Positions 1-10,857 are shown, counted from the first letter of the stretch. The stretch is DNA of 64,000 nucleotides from VRUE01 sp963716245 (GCA_963716245.1 OY970300.1:1364001-1428000); one strand, 5' to 3'. Notes: a model not told the origin generated them from the sequence alone. Numbers and translations: made by a program.

Positions 1-25
1 ACCCCCTGCGTCCTTGCCCTGCTTG
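1..25 (+). repeat. R1 element, right end only (copy c)
   Basis: The first 25 bases match the 3' end of the R1 core seen at 6737-6805 and 52884-52953 (CCTGCGTCCTTG then CCTGCTTG, with one substitution). The rest of the element lies outside the window. As in the other copies, it sits just upstream of a gene start (hisC). Confidence 0.6.
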
Positions 26-65
26 GTCCAGCGGCACCAGAGCCATATCGGGCAAACTCCTTCCG

Positions 66-1160
66 GTGACCGTCACGTTCGCCGAGAAGCTCGCCCGCAT
101 GCCCGGGTACCAGGCCGGCGTTCCGACCGGTACGGCGCCCGAGGCAATCGCCGCCGGCGGGATCGCCCAGCTGGCCTCGAACGAGTCGCCCTTCCCGCCG
201 CATCCGAAGGTGGTCGAGGCGATCCAGAGGGCTGCGGCCGCGATGAACCGGTATCCGGACCCCGACTCGACGCTGCTGCGGCGGCGGATCGCCGAGCGCT
301 ACGACGTCGAGCCCGGGTGCATCGCCGTCGGCAACGGCTCCTGCGAGATCCTGCTCGCCGCCGCCGAGGCGCTCTGCGAGCCCGGCGCCGAGATCCTCTA
401 CGCCTGGCCGTCGTTCTCGATGTATCCGTACCTGGCGGCGCTTACCGGCGCGCGTGAGATCCGCGTGCCGCTCGGCGAGGGCGACGTGCACGACCTCGAC
501 GCGATGGCCGCGGAGGTAACCGCGGCGACGCAGCTGGTCCTCGTCTGCAACCCGAACAACCCGACCGGCACCCACCTGCCGGCGGAGCGGATCGCCAGCT
601 TCTGCGAGCGGCTGCCGTCGCACGCGACGATCGTGCTCGACGAGGCCTACGTCGAGTTCCAGACCGACGACGACCCGGACGCCTCGCTCGCCCTGCTCGA
701 CGACTTCCCCAACCTCGTCGTCCTCCGGACCTTCAGCAAGTGCTACGGGCTCGCCGGCCTGCGGGTCGGCCTCGCGATCGGCTCGGCCGGCTTCCGCGCC
801 GCGGTCGACGCGGTCCGCCAGCCGTTCAGCGTCAACGCGCTGGCCCAGGCGGCCGGCGCCGAGGCGATCCTGCACCAGGACGACGTCACCCGCCGGGTCG
901 AGCAGACGGTCGCCGAACGTCTCCGGGTCGAGGAGGCGCTGCGCGCGCTCGGGCTGCGCACCGCCGACACCCAGGCCAACTTCTCCTGGATCGACCTCGG
1001 CGACGCTGGCGAGAGGGAGGTCGTCGCGGGCCTCGCCGAGCGCCAGATCGCGGTCCGGCCCGGCACCCCCCTCGGCGACCCGGGCCACATCCGGGTCAGC
1101 TACGGGACGACCGCCGAGAACGACCGCTTCCTCGCGGCGCTGGGCGAGTTGCTTGGCTGA
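66..1160 (+). CDS. hisC: histidinol-phosphate (or aromatic amino acid) aminotransferase
   Basis: PLP-dependent fold-type I aminotransferase of 364 residues, the usual length for HisC. Visible motifs are NESPFP near residue 39, CNPNNPTGT near 161, LDEAYVEF near 191, and TFSKCYGLAGLRVG with the Schiff-base lysine near 225. HisC converts imidazole-acetol phosphate to histidinol phosphate. In this family many members also transaminate aromatic keto acids, and the downstream aroF-tyrA-aroA genes make a role in phenylalanine/tyrosine synthesis plausible (inference). The GTG at 66 is chosen because it precedes the first conserved residues; no Shine-Dalgarno is seen. Confidence 0.88.
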   Translation: MTVTFAEKLARMPGYQAGVPTGTAPEAIAAGGIAQLASNESPFPPHPKVVEAIQRAAAAMNRYPDPDSTLLRRRIAERYDVEPGCIAVGNGSCEILLAAAEALCEPGAEILYAWPSFSMYPYLAALTGAREIRVPLGEGDVHDLDAMAAEVTAATQLVLVCNPNNPTGTHLPAERIASFCERLPSHATIVLDEAYVEFQTDDDPDASLALLDDFPNLVVLRTFSKCYGLAGLRVGLAIGSAGFRAAVDAVRQPFSVNALAQAAGAEAILHQDDVTRRVEQTVAERLRVEEALRALGLRTADTQANFSWIDLGDAGEREVVAGLAERQIAVRPGTPLGDPGHIRVSYGTTAENDRFLAALGELLG

Positions 1161-1197
1161 GCGGTGCGGGAGGCCATCTGCGTTCCCAGGCGGAAAG

Positions 1198-1203
1198 TAA
1201 AGT
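1198..1203 (+). promoter_or_regulatory. leaderless -10 box of aroF
   Basis: TAAAGT lies exactly 7 nt before the ATG at 1211, the spacing expected for a transcript starting at the A of the start codon. No clear -35 is seen. Confidence 0.45.
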
Positions 1204-1210
1204 CTTAGGA

Positions 1211-2311
1211 ATGGACCAGGGTGGCGGAAGGATGATGATCGGAATGCAGCAGACGGGCGACAGGGTCCGCGACCAGCGGATCGAGCGGATCGTCGAGCTG
1301 GTCTCGCCCGAGGCGCTGCTCGGCGACCTGCCGCTGGGCGAGGAGCGCGAGGGCGCCGTGGTCCGGGGCCGGGGGGAAGTCGGCAACGTCCTCGACCGCA
1401 GCGACGACCGGCTGCTCGTCGTGGTCGGGCCGTGCAGCGTGCACGACGTCGACGCGGCGCTCGACTACGCGGGGCGGCTCGCCAAGATCGCCGCCGACCT
1501 GCGCGAGGACCTGCTCGTCGCGATGCGCGTCTACTTCGAGAAGCCGCGGACGACGACGGGGTGGAAGGGCCTGATCAACGACCCCTACCTCGACGGCTCC
1601 TGCGACGTCAACGCCGGCCTGCGTCGGGCGCGGACGCTGCTCCTCCAGGTGCTCGACCTCGGGCTGCCGATCGGCTGCGAGTTCCTCGACCCGATCACGC
1701 CGCAGTACATCTCGGACACCGTTGCCTGGGGCGCAATCGGCGCCCGCACGACCGAGAGCCAGATCCACCGCCAGCTCGGCTCCGGCCTCTCGATGCCGAT
1801 CGGCTTCAAGAACCGCACCGACGGCAACGTCCAGGTCGCGGTCGACGCGGTGCGCGCCGCGGCCGTGTCCCACGCCTTCGCCGGGATCGACGACGCGGGA
1901 CGACCCGCGATCCACCACACCGCCGGCAACCCCGACGGCCACGTGATCCTGCGCGGCGGCAGGGGCGCTCCCAACTGCGACCACGAGGGGATCGCCGCCG
2001 CCCTGGAGCTGCTCGGCAAGGCCGGTCTGGCGGAGCGGCTGGTGATCGACGCATCGCACGACAACAGCGAAAAGGACCCGGTGAAGCAGATCGAGGCATC
2101 CGGCCTGATCGCCGACCAGATCGCCGAAGGCAACGCCGCGATCGTCGGCGTGATGCTGGAGTCGTTCCTGGTCGAGGGCAGCCAGGACCTCGGCGACGGC
2201 TCCTCGCTGACCTACGGCCAGTCGATCACCGACGCCTGCATCGACTGGGACGAGACGGTGTCGGTGCTGGAGCGCCTGGCGGCAGCGGTGAGGGCGCGGC
2301 GCGACATATGA
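1211..2311 (+). CDS. aroF: 3-deoxy-7-phosphoheptulonate synthase (DAHP synthase, AroG/F/H type)
   Basis: First enzyme of the shikimate pathway, condensing phosphoenolpyruvate and erythrose-4-phosphate. The 366-residue protein is a class I DAHP synthase: VVGPCSVHD near residue 74, EKPRTTTGWKGLINDP near 117, the QLGSGLSMPIGFKN segment, and DASHDNSEKDP near 280. It resembles enterobacterial AroG rather than the plant-like type II enzyme common in actinobacteria. The start at 1211 is supported by TAAAGT 7 nt upstream; ATGs at 1232, 1235 and 1244 are alternatives, with GGAAGG at 1226-1231. Its stop overlaps the tyrA start by 4 nt (ATGA), so the two are probably co-translated. Confidence 0.93.
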   Translation: MDQGGGRMMIGMQQTGDRVRDQRIERIVELVSPEALLGDLPLGEEREGAVVRGRGEVGNVLDRSDDRLLVVVGPCSVHDVDAALDYAGRLAKIAADLREDLLVAMRVYFEKPRTTTGWKGLINDPYLDGSCDVNAGLRRARTLLLQVLDLGLPIGCEFLDPITPQYISDTVAWGAIGARTTESQIHRQLGSGLSMPIGFKNRTDGNVQVAVDAVRAAAVSHAFAGIDDAGRPAIHHTAGNPDGHVILRGGRGAPNCDHEGIAAALELLGKAGLAERLVIDASHDNSEKDPVKQIEASGLIADQIAEGNAAIVGVMLESFLVEGSQDLGDGSSLTYGQSITDACIDWDETVSVLERLAAAVRARRDI

Positions 2312-3393
2312 GGGCCGCGGTCCTCGGCGTCGGCCTGATCGGCGGCTCGATCGGGCTCGCCGCCCGCCAGCGGCTCGGTGCCGAGGTCGTCGGCTGGGGC
2401 CCGAACCGCAGCACCCTCGATCGGGCAGTCGACCGGGGCGCGGTCGACCGCCCCGCCGCCTCCGTCGCCGAGGCATGCGCCGGGGCGGACGTCGTCTTCT
2501 GCACCTCGCCTGTCTCCGTCCTGCCCGACCTCGTCGGCCAGGCGCTCGAGGCGAGCGGACCCGAGACGGTGGTCACCGACGCCGGCTCGACCAAGCGGGA
2601 GCTGGTCGCGGCGCTCGGCGGCGACGGGCGCTTCATCGGCGGCCATCCGCTGGCGGGCGCCGAGACCGCGGGGGTCCAGAACGCCCGCGCCGACCTGTTC
2701 GAGGGGGCCCGCTGGTACCTGACCCCGACAGAGAGCTCGAGCGGGATCCTCTACGACCGCCTGCAGCGGCTCGTCTCCGACCTCGGCGCCCGCCCCCAGG
2801 CGATCGACCCCGAGGCCCACGACCGGCTGATGGCGACGGTCAGCCACCTCCCGCACGTCCTCGCCGACGTGCTCGCCGCCCAGGCGGCGGCGGAGCTGAC
2901 GCGGGACTCGGAGCGGATGCCGGAAGTGGGGCCGAGCTTCCGGGACGCGACCCGCGTCGCCGGCTCGAACCCGGCGATCTGGACCGACATCTTCACCGCG
3001 AACGGCGATGCGATCACGTCCGCGATCGACGACGCCATCGCCCGCCTGCGCGAGGCGAGGGAGCTGATCGCGGGCGGCGACGCGGACGCGATCGCGGCCT
3101 GGCACGCCGCGGCCGGGGCCGCCCGGGACGGACTGCTCGAGACCGCGCCCGGGGCGGGGCCGCTGCGGGAGGTGCGGGCGGTCGTCCCGAACCGGCCCGG
3201 GATCGTTGCCGAGCTCGCGCTCGCGCTCGGCGAGGCCGGCGTCAACATCGAGGACATGGCGCTGCACCCGGCCGCCGACATGCGCTCCGGCGCGATCTCG
3301 GTCTGGGTCGCCGGCGACGAGCAGGCCGATCGGGCGGCGGCCCTCGTCGGCGAGCTCGGTCACGCCGCGACCGCGCCGGCCGAGGGCGAGTAG
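2308..3393 (+). CDS. tyrA: prephenate dehydrogenase with C-terminal ACT domain
   Basis: NAD(P)-dependent oxidative decarboxylation of prephenate to 4-hydroxyphenylpyruvate for tyrosine synthesis. The Rossmann motif GVGLIGGSIG is at residues 7-16. The GGHPLAGAE segment with the catalytic-type histidine is near 112, followed by the all-helical dimer domain. A C-terminal ACT domain (about residues 290-350, starting REVRAVVPNRPGI) suggests feedback control by an aromatic amino acid. 361 residues. It overlaps aroF by 4 nt and ends 5 nt before the aroA start. Confidence 0.93.
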   Translation: MRAAVLGVGLIGGSIGLAARQRLGAEVVGWGPNRSTLDRAVDRGAVDRPAASVAEACAGADVVFCTSPVSVLPDLVGQALEASGPETVVTDAGSTKRELVAALGGDGRFIGGHPLAGAETAGVQNARADLFEGARWYLTPTESSSGILYDRLQRLVSDLGARPQAIDPEAHDRLMATVSHLPHVLADVLAAQAAAELTRDSERMPEVGPSFRDATRVAGSNPAIWTDIFTANGDAITSAIDDAIARLREARELIAGGDADAIAAWHAAAGAARDGLLETAPGAGPLREVRAVVPNRPGIVAELALALGEAGVNIEDMALHPAADMRSGAISVWVAGDEQADRAAALVGELGHAATAPAEGE

Positions 3394-3398
3394 CGCCC

Positions 3399-4694
3399 GT
3401 GGCCAGGCGCTTCGAGCCCTCCGGGCCCCTGCGCGGGGCGCTCCGCCCGCCGCCCGACAAGTCGGTCTCGCACCGGGCAGCGCTGATCGCCGCGATGGCC
3501 GAGGGCGAGACCGCGATCGAGGGCTACCTCGACTCGGCGGACACGCGCTCGACCCTGGCGGCGGTCGAGGCGCTCGGCGCGACGGTCGAGGGTGCGGATG
3601 GCGACGCGATCGATCCGGTCCTGCGCATCCGCGGGGTCGGCCTGCGGGGGGCGGGGGAGGCCGAGGTCGACGTCGGCAACGCGGGGACGCTGCTGCGCCT
3701 GCTGCCCGGCTGGCTGGCGGGGCAGGAGACCGGTGCCTGGACGGTGGACGGCGACGACTCGATCCGCCGCCGGCCGGTCGACCGCGTCGCCGAGCCGCTG
3801 CGGCTGATGGGCGCGCGGCTGAGCTGTCACGAGGACCGCCTGCCGCCGCTGCGGATCGAGGCCGCGCCGCTGCGGGGCATCGAGTACGCGCTGCCGGTCG
3901 CCAGCGCCCAGGTGAAGTCGTGCCTGCTCTTCGCCGCGCTGCTCGCCGAGGGCGAGACCCGCATCGCCGAGCCGCTGCCGAGCCGCGACCACAGCGAGCG
4001 GATGCTGGCCGCGGCCGGCGCCGAGATCGAGAGCGGCGACGGCACGGTCGCCGTGCGACCGGCGGTGAGGCTGGAGCCCGGCGCGATCGCCGTTCCCGCC
4101 GACTTCTCCTCGGCCGCCTTCTTCCTCGTCGCGGCGCTCCTCGTTCCGGGCAGCGACGTGTCGCTCGTCGACGTCGGCCTCAACCCGACCCGCACCGGCC
4201 TGCTCGCGATCCTGCGCCGGATGGGCGCCGAGGTCGAGGTCGAGTCGGAGGGGGAGCGGGGCGGCGAGCCGAGCGGGCGGCTGCGGGTCCGCGCCTCCCG
4301 CCTGCAGGGCACCGAGGTCGGCGGCGCCGAGGTGCCGCTCGCGATCGACGAGCTGCCCTTGGTCGCCCTCGCGGCCTGCTTCGCGGAGGGGACGACGACG
4401 ATCCGCGACGCCGCCGAGCTGCGCCGCAAGGAGAGCGACAGGATCGCGACCGTCGGCGAGGCGCTCTCCGCGCTCGGCGCCGAGGTGGAGACGAGCGAGG
4501 ACGGGATGCGGATCGAGGGCCATGGCGGCCTGCGCGGCGGCACGGTCGACTCGCATGGCGACCACCGCGTCGCGATGCTCGGCGCGGTCGCCGGCCTCGC
4601 CTCGCGCGAGGGCGTCGCGGTCGAGGGCATGGAGGCCGCCGCCGTCAGCTACCCCGGCTTCGAGCGCGACCTCGCCTCGCTCCGCAGCGGCTGA
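3399..4694 (+). CDS. aroA: 3-phosphoshikimate 1-carboxyvinyltransferase (EPSP synthase)
   Basis: Transfers the enolpyruvyl group of PEP to shikimate-3-phosphate. The 431-residue protein shows the substrate-binding segment PPDKSVSHRA near residue 20, NAGTLLRLLPG near 93, SAQVKSCLLFAALLA, and the C-terminal RRKESDRIA and SHGDHRVAM motifs. The GTG at 3399 begins 5 nt after the tyrA stop and precedes the conserved N-terminus by only about 18 residues. It is co-directional with hisC-aroF-tyrA and probably in the same operon. Confidence 0.93.
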   Translation: MARRFEPSGPLRGALRPPPDKSVSHRAALIAAMAEGETAIEGYLDSADTRSTLAAVEALGATVEGADGDAIDPVLRIRGVGLRGAGEAEVDVGNAGTLLRLLPGWLAGQETGAWTVDGDDSIRRRPVDRVAEPLRLMGARLSCHEDRLPPLRIEAAPLRGIEYALPVASAQVKSCLLFAALLAEGETRIAEPLPSRDHSERMLAAAGAEIESGDGTVAVRPAVRLEPGAIAVPADFSSAAFFLVAALLVPGSDVSLVDVGLNPTRTGLLAILRRMGAEVEVESEGERGGEPSGRLRVRASRLQGTEVGGAEVPLAIDELPLVALAACFAEGTTTIRDAAELRRKESDRIATVGEALSALGAEVETSEDGMRIEGHGGLRGGTVDSHGDHRVAMLGAVAGLASREGVAVEGMEAAAVSYPGFERDLASLRSG

Positions 4695-4705
4695 CCTGCG
4701 CGCCA

Positions 4706-4711
4706 TACGCT
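4706..4711 (+). promoter_or_regulatory. leaderless -10 box of cmk
   Basis: TACGCT ends 7 nt before the cmk ATG at 4719, the same hexamer and spacing as at metK (6822-6827). It lies in the short gap after aroA. Confidence 0.45.
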
Positions 4712-4718
4712 GCCGCGC

Positions 4719-5357
4719 ATGGTCATCGCGATCGACGGGCCCGCAGGGGCCGGCAAGTCGACCGTCGCCCGCGCCATCGCGGCGGCGCTCGGCTTCACCT
4801 ACCTCGACTCGGGGGCGATGTACCGGTGCGTCGCGCTGGCCGCGCTCGAGCTCGGGGCCGACCCGGACGACGCGGGGGCGATGGAGACGCTGGCCCGCTC
4901 GCTGCGGATCGACCTCGACGGGTCGCGGGTCGAGCTGAACGACCGCGACGTTGGCGGCGCGATCCGCACGCCCCGCGTCACCGAGGCGTCGTCACGCGTC
5001 TCCGTCCACCCGGGCGTGCGGGAGGCGATGGTCGCCCGCCAGCGGCAGCTGATCGAGGCGGGGCGCTTCGTCGCGGAGGGTCGCGACATCGGCACCGTAG
5101 TCAGCCCCGACGCGCCGCTCAAGGTCTTCCTCACCGCCACGGCCGAGGAGCGAGCCCGGCGACGAGCCGCCGAGACGGGCGAGGACGAGAGCGCGGTGCT
5201 GGAGGCGCAGCTGGAGCGCGACGAGCGCGACGAGACCCGCGAGCACAGCGCCCTGCACCCGGCTCCCGACGCGGTCGAGCTCGACACGACGGGCCTCTCG
5301 CAGGACGAGGTGGTCGACCGCGTCGTCGCCCTCGCCCGCGAGCGGGGCCTCGCATGA
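4719..5357 (+). CDS. cmk: cytidylate (CMP/dCMP) kinase
   Basis: Phosphorylates CMP and dCMP with ATP. The 212-residue protein starts directly with the P-loop IDGPAGAGKST (residues 4-14), then DSGAMYR (CMP-binding region, near 31), VAEGRDIGTVV near 118 and the FLTATAEERARRR lid helix. The usual bacterial order aroA-cmk-der is kept. No SD is seen; TACGCT 7 nt upstream suggests a leaderless start. Confidence 0.94.
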   Translation: MVIAIDGPAGAGKSTVARAIAAALGFTYLDSGAMYRCVALAALELGADPDDAGAMETLARSLRIDLDGSRVELNDRDVGGAIRTPRVTEASSRVSVHPGVREAMVARQRQLIEAGRFVAEGRDIGTVVSPDAPLKVFLTATAEERARRRAAETGEDESAVLEAQLERDERDETREHSALHPAPDAVELDTTGLSQDEVVDRVVALARERGLA

Positions 5358-5363
5358 GTCCCC

Positions 5364-5401
5364 GGGGCGTGTTTCTCTCGCTATGCGTCAACAAGGCGCC
5401 C
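5364..5401 (+). repeat. R3 palindromic element, copy a
   Basis: 38-nt element 6 nt after the cmk stop, ending AAGGCGCCC. It matches the copy at 48996-49033 at 29 of 38 positions. The 9-nt apex CGCTATGCG here is the exact reverse complement of CGCATAGCG in the other copy. The arms are imperfectly complementary. It may act as an RNA hairpin at a gene boundary. Confidence 0.55.
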
Positions 5402-5412
5402 GGGAGAGGCCG

Positions 5413-6723
5413 ATGAGCCGCCTGCCGATCGTCGCCGTGGTGGGCTTCCCCAACGTCGGCAAGAGCACGCTGGTCAACCGGCTCGCCGGCGGCCGCGAGG
5501 CCGTGACCCATGCCGAGCCCGGCGTCACCCGCGACCGCAAGCGGGTGCGCTGCGAGTGGAACGGGGTCGCCTTCGAGCTGCTCGACACCGGCGGGATCGA
5601 CCTCGCCGACCCGGCCGAGCTGGCCGAGGACGTGCAGCGCCAGGCGCGGATCGCGATCGCCGAGGCCGATGTCGTGCTGCTGGTGGTGGACGGTCGCGCG
5701 GGTCTCCGTGCGGGCGACGCAGAGCTGGCGAAGACGCTGCGCGGGGCGACGGTGCCGGTCCTGGTCGTCGTCAACAAAGCCGACCGGCCCGACGACGAGC
5801 ACCTGGCGGCCGAGTTCCACGGGCTCGGGCTCGGCGACCCGCTCGCCGTCTCGGCGACGCACGGGCTCGGCAGCGGCGACCTGCTCGACCGCGTCGTCGA
5901 GCTGCTCGGCGAGCAGCCGCCGCCCCCCGAGCGCCCCGCCGCGGTCAGGGTCGCGGTGATCGGGCGCCCCAACGCCGGCAAGTCCTCGCTCGTCAACGCC
6001 TTCCTCGGCACCGAGCGCGTGATCGTCTCCGAGCGGGCCGGCACCACGCGGGACGCGATCGACACCGAGCTGGAGGTCGACGGGCGCGAGGTGATCCTGG
6101 TCGACACGGCGGGGCTGCGGCGCCGCTCGAAGGTCGCGGGCACGGTCGACCACTACGCGCAGCTGCGCTCCGAGCTGGCGGTCGAGCGGGCCGACGTGGC
6201 GATCGTCGTCTGCGACGCGGCCGACGGGGTCACGGCCGAGGACCTGCGGATCGCCGAGCTGGCGATGCGGGCCGGCTGCGCGACCCTGCTCGCGCTCAAC
6301 AAGTGGGACGTGACCGACACCGACGTGGACGACGCGCGCGCCAGGGTCGGGCGCAAGCTGCGCCTGCGGCCGGCCGTGGTCACCTGCTCGGCCCTGCGCG
6401 GCCGCAACGTCGACAAGCTGCTGCCCAAGGCGCTCGAGCTGGCCGACCGGGCGGCCGACCGGATCCCGACGCCGGAGCTGAACCGCTTCGTCGCCGACGT
6501 GGTCGCGAAGACGCCGCCGCCGAGCCGCCGCGGCCGGCGGCTGCGGCTCTACTACGCGGCACAGATCGGCGAGAGCCCGCCGCGGTTCGCGATCCAGGTC
6601 AACGACCGGCGCCTGATCGTCCGCGAGTGGGCCTACCACCTCGAGAACCGGATGCGCGAGACCTACGCCCTGGAGGGGGTCCCACTCGTAATCGACTACG
6701 TCCCCCGCAAGCGAGACCGGTGA
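5413..6723 (+). CDS. der: ribosome biogenesis GTPase Der (EngA)
   Basis: Tandem-GTPase factor for 50S assembly, 436 residues. Domain 1 has GFPNVGKST near residue 10, DTGGIDL and NKAD; domain 2 has GRPNAGKSS near 183, DTAGLRRRSKV and NKWD. The KH-like C-terminal domain carries RLYYAAQIGESPPRF near 380. The ATG at 5413 is preferred over 5383 because GGGAGAGG lies at 5402-5409, 3 nt upstream, and the protein then begins right before the first beta strand. Confidence 0.94.
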   Translation: MSRLPIVAVVGFPNVGKSTLVNRLAGGREAVTHAEPGVTRDRKRVRCEWNGVAFELLDTGGIDLADPAELAEDVQRQARIAIAEADVVLLVVDGRAGLRAGDAELAKTLRGATVPVLVVVNKADRPDDEHLAAEFHGLGLGDPLAVSATHGLGSGDLLDRVVELLGEQPPPPERPAAVRVAVIGRPNAGKSSLVNAFLGTERVIVSERAGTTRDAIDTELEVDGREVILVDTAGLRRRSKVAGTVDHYAQLRSELAVERADVAIVVCDAADGVTAEDLRIAELAMRAGCATLLALNKWDVTDTDVDDARARVGRKLRLRPAVVTCSALRGRNVDKLLPKALELADRAADRIPTPELNRFVADVVAKTPPPSRRGRRLRLYYAAQIGESPPRFAIQVNDRRLIVREWAYHLENRMRETYALEGVPLVIDYVPRKRDR

Positions 6724-6817
6724 CGGGCGTGGCGCTGCGCATCTCTGCGTCCTCGGTCGCTCGCGTGCAGAGCACGCCACGCTCCCTGCGTCCTTGACCT
6801 GCTTGGCCACGCCCGTC
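6722..6817 (+). repeat. R1 element, copy a (conserved core plus self-complementary flanks)
   Basis: Core at 6737-6805 (starting GCGCATCTCTGCGTCC, ending TTGACCTGCTTG) is about 97% identical to 52884-52953: one G/A change and one extra T. It is bounded by a perfect 12-bp inverted repeat, GACGGGCGTGGC (6722-6733) and GCCACGCCCGTC (6806-6817). The element starts within the der stop codon and ends 4 nt before the metK -10 box, so it fills the whole intergenic gap. It may be a terminator or a structured element; no U-tract follows. Confidence 0.75.
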
Positions 6818-6821
6818 CCGG

Positions 6822-6827
6822 TACGCT
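6822..6827 (+). promoter_or_regulatory. leaderless -10 box of metK
   Basis: TACGCT with exactly 7 nt to the metK ATG. A TTGACC at 6794-6799, inside R1, is 22 nt upstream, too far for a normal -35. Confidence 0.45.
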
Positions 6828-6834
6828 TCGGGCA

Positions 6835-8085
<1,251 letters not shown>

Positions 8086-8089
<4 letters not shown>

Positions 8090-8589
8090 CGAGGCGGCTG
8101 GGCCTCGCCGAGGCCGTGCCGGCCCGCCGAGGCGACTCCGGTCGCCTGGTCCACGCGGTGCACGACGATCTCCGGATCGGCGACTCCGGCGAAGACGAAG
8201 TTGTAGTCGTCGGTGGCGGCGGTGTCGAAGTCGACGTCGCCGATCTGCATGATCCGCTGGTAGACGGACTGGCGGTAGTTGACGTTCTGGACCCGCTCCA
8301 GGCGCGTCTCCTGCACCTCGCGGGAGACGATCCCGCGCTTGATGTTGAGCCGCCGGTCGGTGATCGTGTAGGTGGTAGCGACGCGTTTGACGAAGCCGAT
8401 CAGGACGGTGAGCCCGACTGCAGCGAGGACGATCAGGAAGACGGTGCCGTCGTCGGCGTCGAACAGCTTCGCGAGCAGGCCGGCGGCGGCGGCGATCAGG
8501 ATCCCCTTCAGGTAGAAGCCGAGGATCGCGCGCCACGAGGGGTGGCCCTCGAAGATCACCCGCTCGCCCGGACTGAGGTTGAGCCCCAT
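8086..8589 (-). CDS. PH-domain (bacterial PH_2 type) membrane protein
   Basis: 167 residues starting MGLNLSPGERVIFEGHPSW. Two adjacent hydrophobic segments (about residues 22-40 and 48-65) are followed by a bacterial PH-like domain with TTYTITDRRLNIKRGIVSRE and ERVQNVNYRQSVYQRIMQIG, typical of the YdbS/YvbH-like PF03703 family. Its function is unknown; such proteins are membrane-anchored and not enzymatic. The start at 8589 is chosen over the upstream ATG because TATCCT (minus strand, 8603-8598) lies 8 nt before it. Confidence 0.8.
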
Positions 8590-8625
8590 GGCGGCGCAGG
8601 ATAACCCGCCGTCCGCCGATCTCCA

Positions 8626-8631
8626 TACCGT
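8626..8631 (+). promoter_or_regulatory. leaderless -10 box of priA
   Basis: TACCGT with exactly 7 nt to the ATG at 8639. It selects that start over the longer open frame beginning at 8579, which would overlap the divergent PH-domain gene. Confidence 0.45.
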
Positions 8632-8638
8632 CACCCCG

Positions 8639-10830
8639 ATGTCGATCGCCAAGGTCGAGCCGCTGACCACCGCCCGCGCCCTGCGCGGGCCGTTCGACTA
8701 CCGCCTGCCGGCGGAGATGGCCGACCTGGAGGTCGGCAGCGTGGTCCGGGTCCCCTTCGGCCGGCGCCGGACCCTGGGCGTGATCGTCGGCCTGGCCGAG
8801 TCCTCCGCGCTGCCGCCCGAGCGCCTCGCCGAGCCGCTGGAGGCGCTGGGGGCGGGCGTGCCCGCCGACCTGGTGCGGCTGGGGCTCTGGGTCGCGAGGG
8901 AGTACTGCTCGACCCCGGCCCGCGGGCTGCAGCTGGTCCTGCCGCCGGGCACCGGCGCCGGCGGCCAGCGGGTCCGCGAGCGAACCGAGCTGCGGGCCGA
9001 GCTGACCGCGGCCGGCGAGGAGGCGCTGGCGGGCGGCGGCCGGCTCGGCGCCCGGCAGCGGGCCGCGCTGGAGGCGCTGCGGGCCGGGGAGATGTCGGCG
9101 GGCGAGCTGGCCGCCGCCGTCGGGGCCGATCGCCAGGTCCTGCGCCGGCTCGAGGGGCGGGGCCTGGTCGCGACGCGCAGCTCGCGGGTGCGGCGGAGCC
9201 CGGGGCACCTGGAGGTCGGCGCCGCGACCGGGCGCCCGGCGCTGCTCGCCGAGCAGGAGCGGGCGGTCGGCGAGATCGTCGCCGCGCTCGACGGCGAGGC
9301 CGGCGCGCCGCGCGAGCTGCTCCTGCACGGGGTCACCGGGTCGGGCAAGACCGAGGTCTACCTCGCCGCTGTCGAGGCGGCCCTGGCGCGCGGCAGGGGC
9401 GCGATCGTCCTGGTGCCGGAGATCGGCCTCGCGCCGCAGGCGGTGGCGCGCTTCCGCGCCCGCCTCGGCGACCGCGTCGCGGTCCTGCACTCCGCCCTCT
9501 CGCCGGGGGAGCGCTACGACGAGTGGCGGCGGCTGCGCAGCGGCGAGGCGAGCGTCTGCGTCGGTCCCCGCTCGGCCGTCTTCGCGCCGGTCCACGCGCT
9601 CGGCCTGATCGCGATCGACGAGGAGCACGACCCCTCCTACAAGCAGGAGGGCGACCCCAGCTACGACGCCAGCGCGGTGGCGGCGCGCCGTGCCGGCGAA
9701 GCGGGCGCGGTCCTGGTCGCGGGGACGGCGACGCCGCGCCCCGAGTCGTGGGTCGCGCTGCCGCGCATCGAGCTGCCGCGCCGGGTCGACGGGCGGCGCA
9801 TGCCGCCGGTCGAGGTGCTCGACATGCGCGAGGCCGACCCCCGCTCGGGACCGCTCCACCCGTCGACCTGGCGGGCGCTGGAGGGGGTCCGCGGCGGCCG
9901 GCGCGAAGGCGATCGTGATGGTCAACCGGCGCGGCTTCGCCCCCTGGCTGACCTGCCGCTCCTGCGGCCATCACTGGGGCTGCCCCAACTGCGACGTCTC
10001 GCTGATCGTCCACCGAAACAGCGGCCGCGTCGTCTGCCATCACTGCGCCCACGCCGAGCGGCTGCCGACGGCCTGTCCCGAGTGTCGCTCGACGACGCTC
10101 TCGCGCGCCGGGGTCGGCAGCGAGCAGGTCGAAGCGCTGCTCGCGGAGCGGCTGGCGCCGATGCCGGTTTTCCGGCTCGACTCCGACGTCGCCGCCGGGC
10201 GCGGCGCCCACGCCCGCATCCTGGCCGGCTTCGGCGAGGCGGAGAGCGGCGTGCTGGTCGGCACCCAGATGGTCGCCAAGGGCCACGACTTCCCCGAGGT
10301 GACGCTGAGCGCGATCGTCGACGCCGACGCGACGCTGCGCTTCCCCGACTTCCGCGCCGGCCGAGCGGACCTTCGCGATGGTCACCCAGCTGGCCGGGCG
10401 CAGCGGGCGGGGCGAGGCCGGCGGCACGGTGATCGTCCAGACGCTCGCCCCGCAGGCGCCGAGCATCGCCCATGCCGCCCGGCACGACTCCACCGGGTTC
10501 CTCGCCGGGGAGGTGGAGCGCCGGCGCGCGCTCCACTACCCGCCGTTCTCCAGCCTGGTCCGGATCGTCCTGCGGGCCGAGGTCGAGCCGCGCCTCGACG
10601 CGGCCGCCTCCCGCCTCGCCGCCGCCCTCGCCGAGGGCCTCCCGCCGAGCGCCGACCTGCTCGGCCCGGCGCCGATGTTCCGCGTCCGCAACCGCCACCG
10701 CCGCCGGCTGCTGATCAAGGCCGACGAGCGCGAGGCGACGGTGGCCGCGGTCGGGGACGTGGTCGAGCGCCTCGCCGGTGACCGCTCGCTCCGCGACGTG
10801 GCGATCGGCGTCGACGTCGACCCGCAGTAG
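8639..10830 (+). CDS. priA: primosomal protein N', replication-restart helicase PriA (two frameshifts)
   Basis: 3'-5' superfamily 2 helicase that reloads the replisome at stalled forks. It shows an N-terminal fork-binding domain, Walker A GVTGSGKTEVY, IDEEHDPSYKQ (DEEH box), and a zinc-binding insert with eight cysteines (CRSCGHHWGCPNC, CHHC, CPEC). GTQMVAKGHDFP and QLAGRSGRGEAGG form the C-terminal helicase motifs. Two +1 shifts, near 9895 and 10365, each look like one extra G in a GC-rich run; corrected length is 729 residues. Many actinobacterial PriA proteins are thought to be degenerate helicases, but the Walker A and DEEH motifs here look complete. Confidence 0.88.
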
Positions 10831-10857
10831 GCGACGATTACGGCTGGGTTCGATCCA

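Noticed and set aside
1205..2476. 423-codon minus-strand frame opposite aroF
   Set aside because: Antisense shadow of a strongly supported gene, with no start signal and no recognisable motif.
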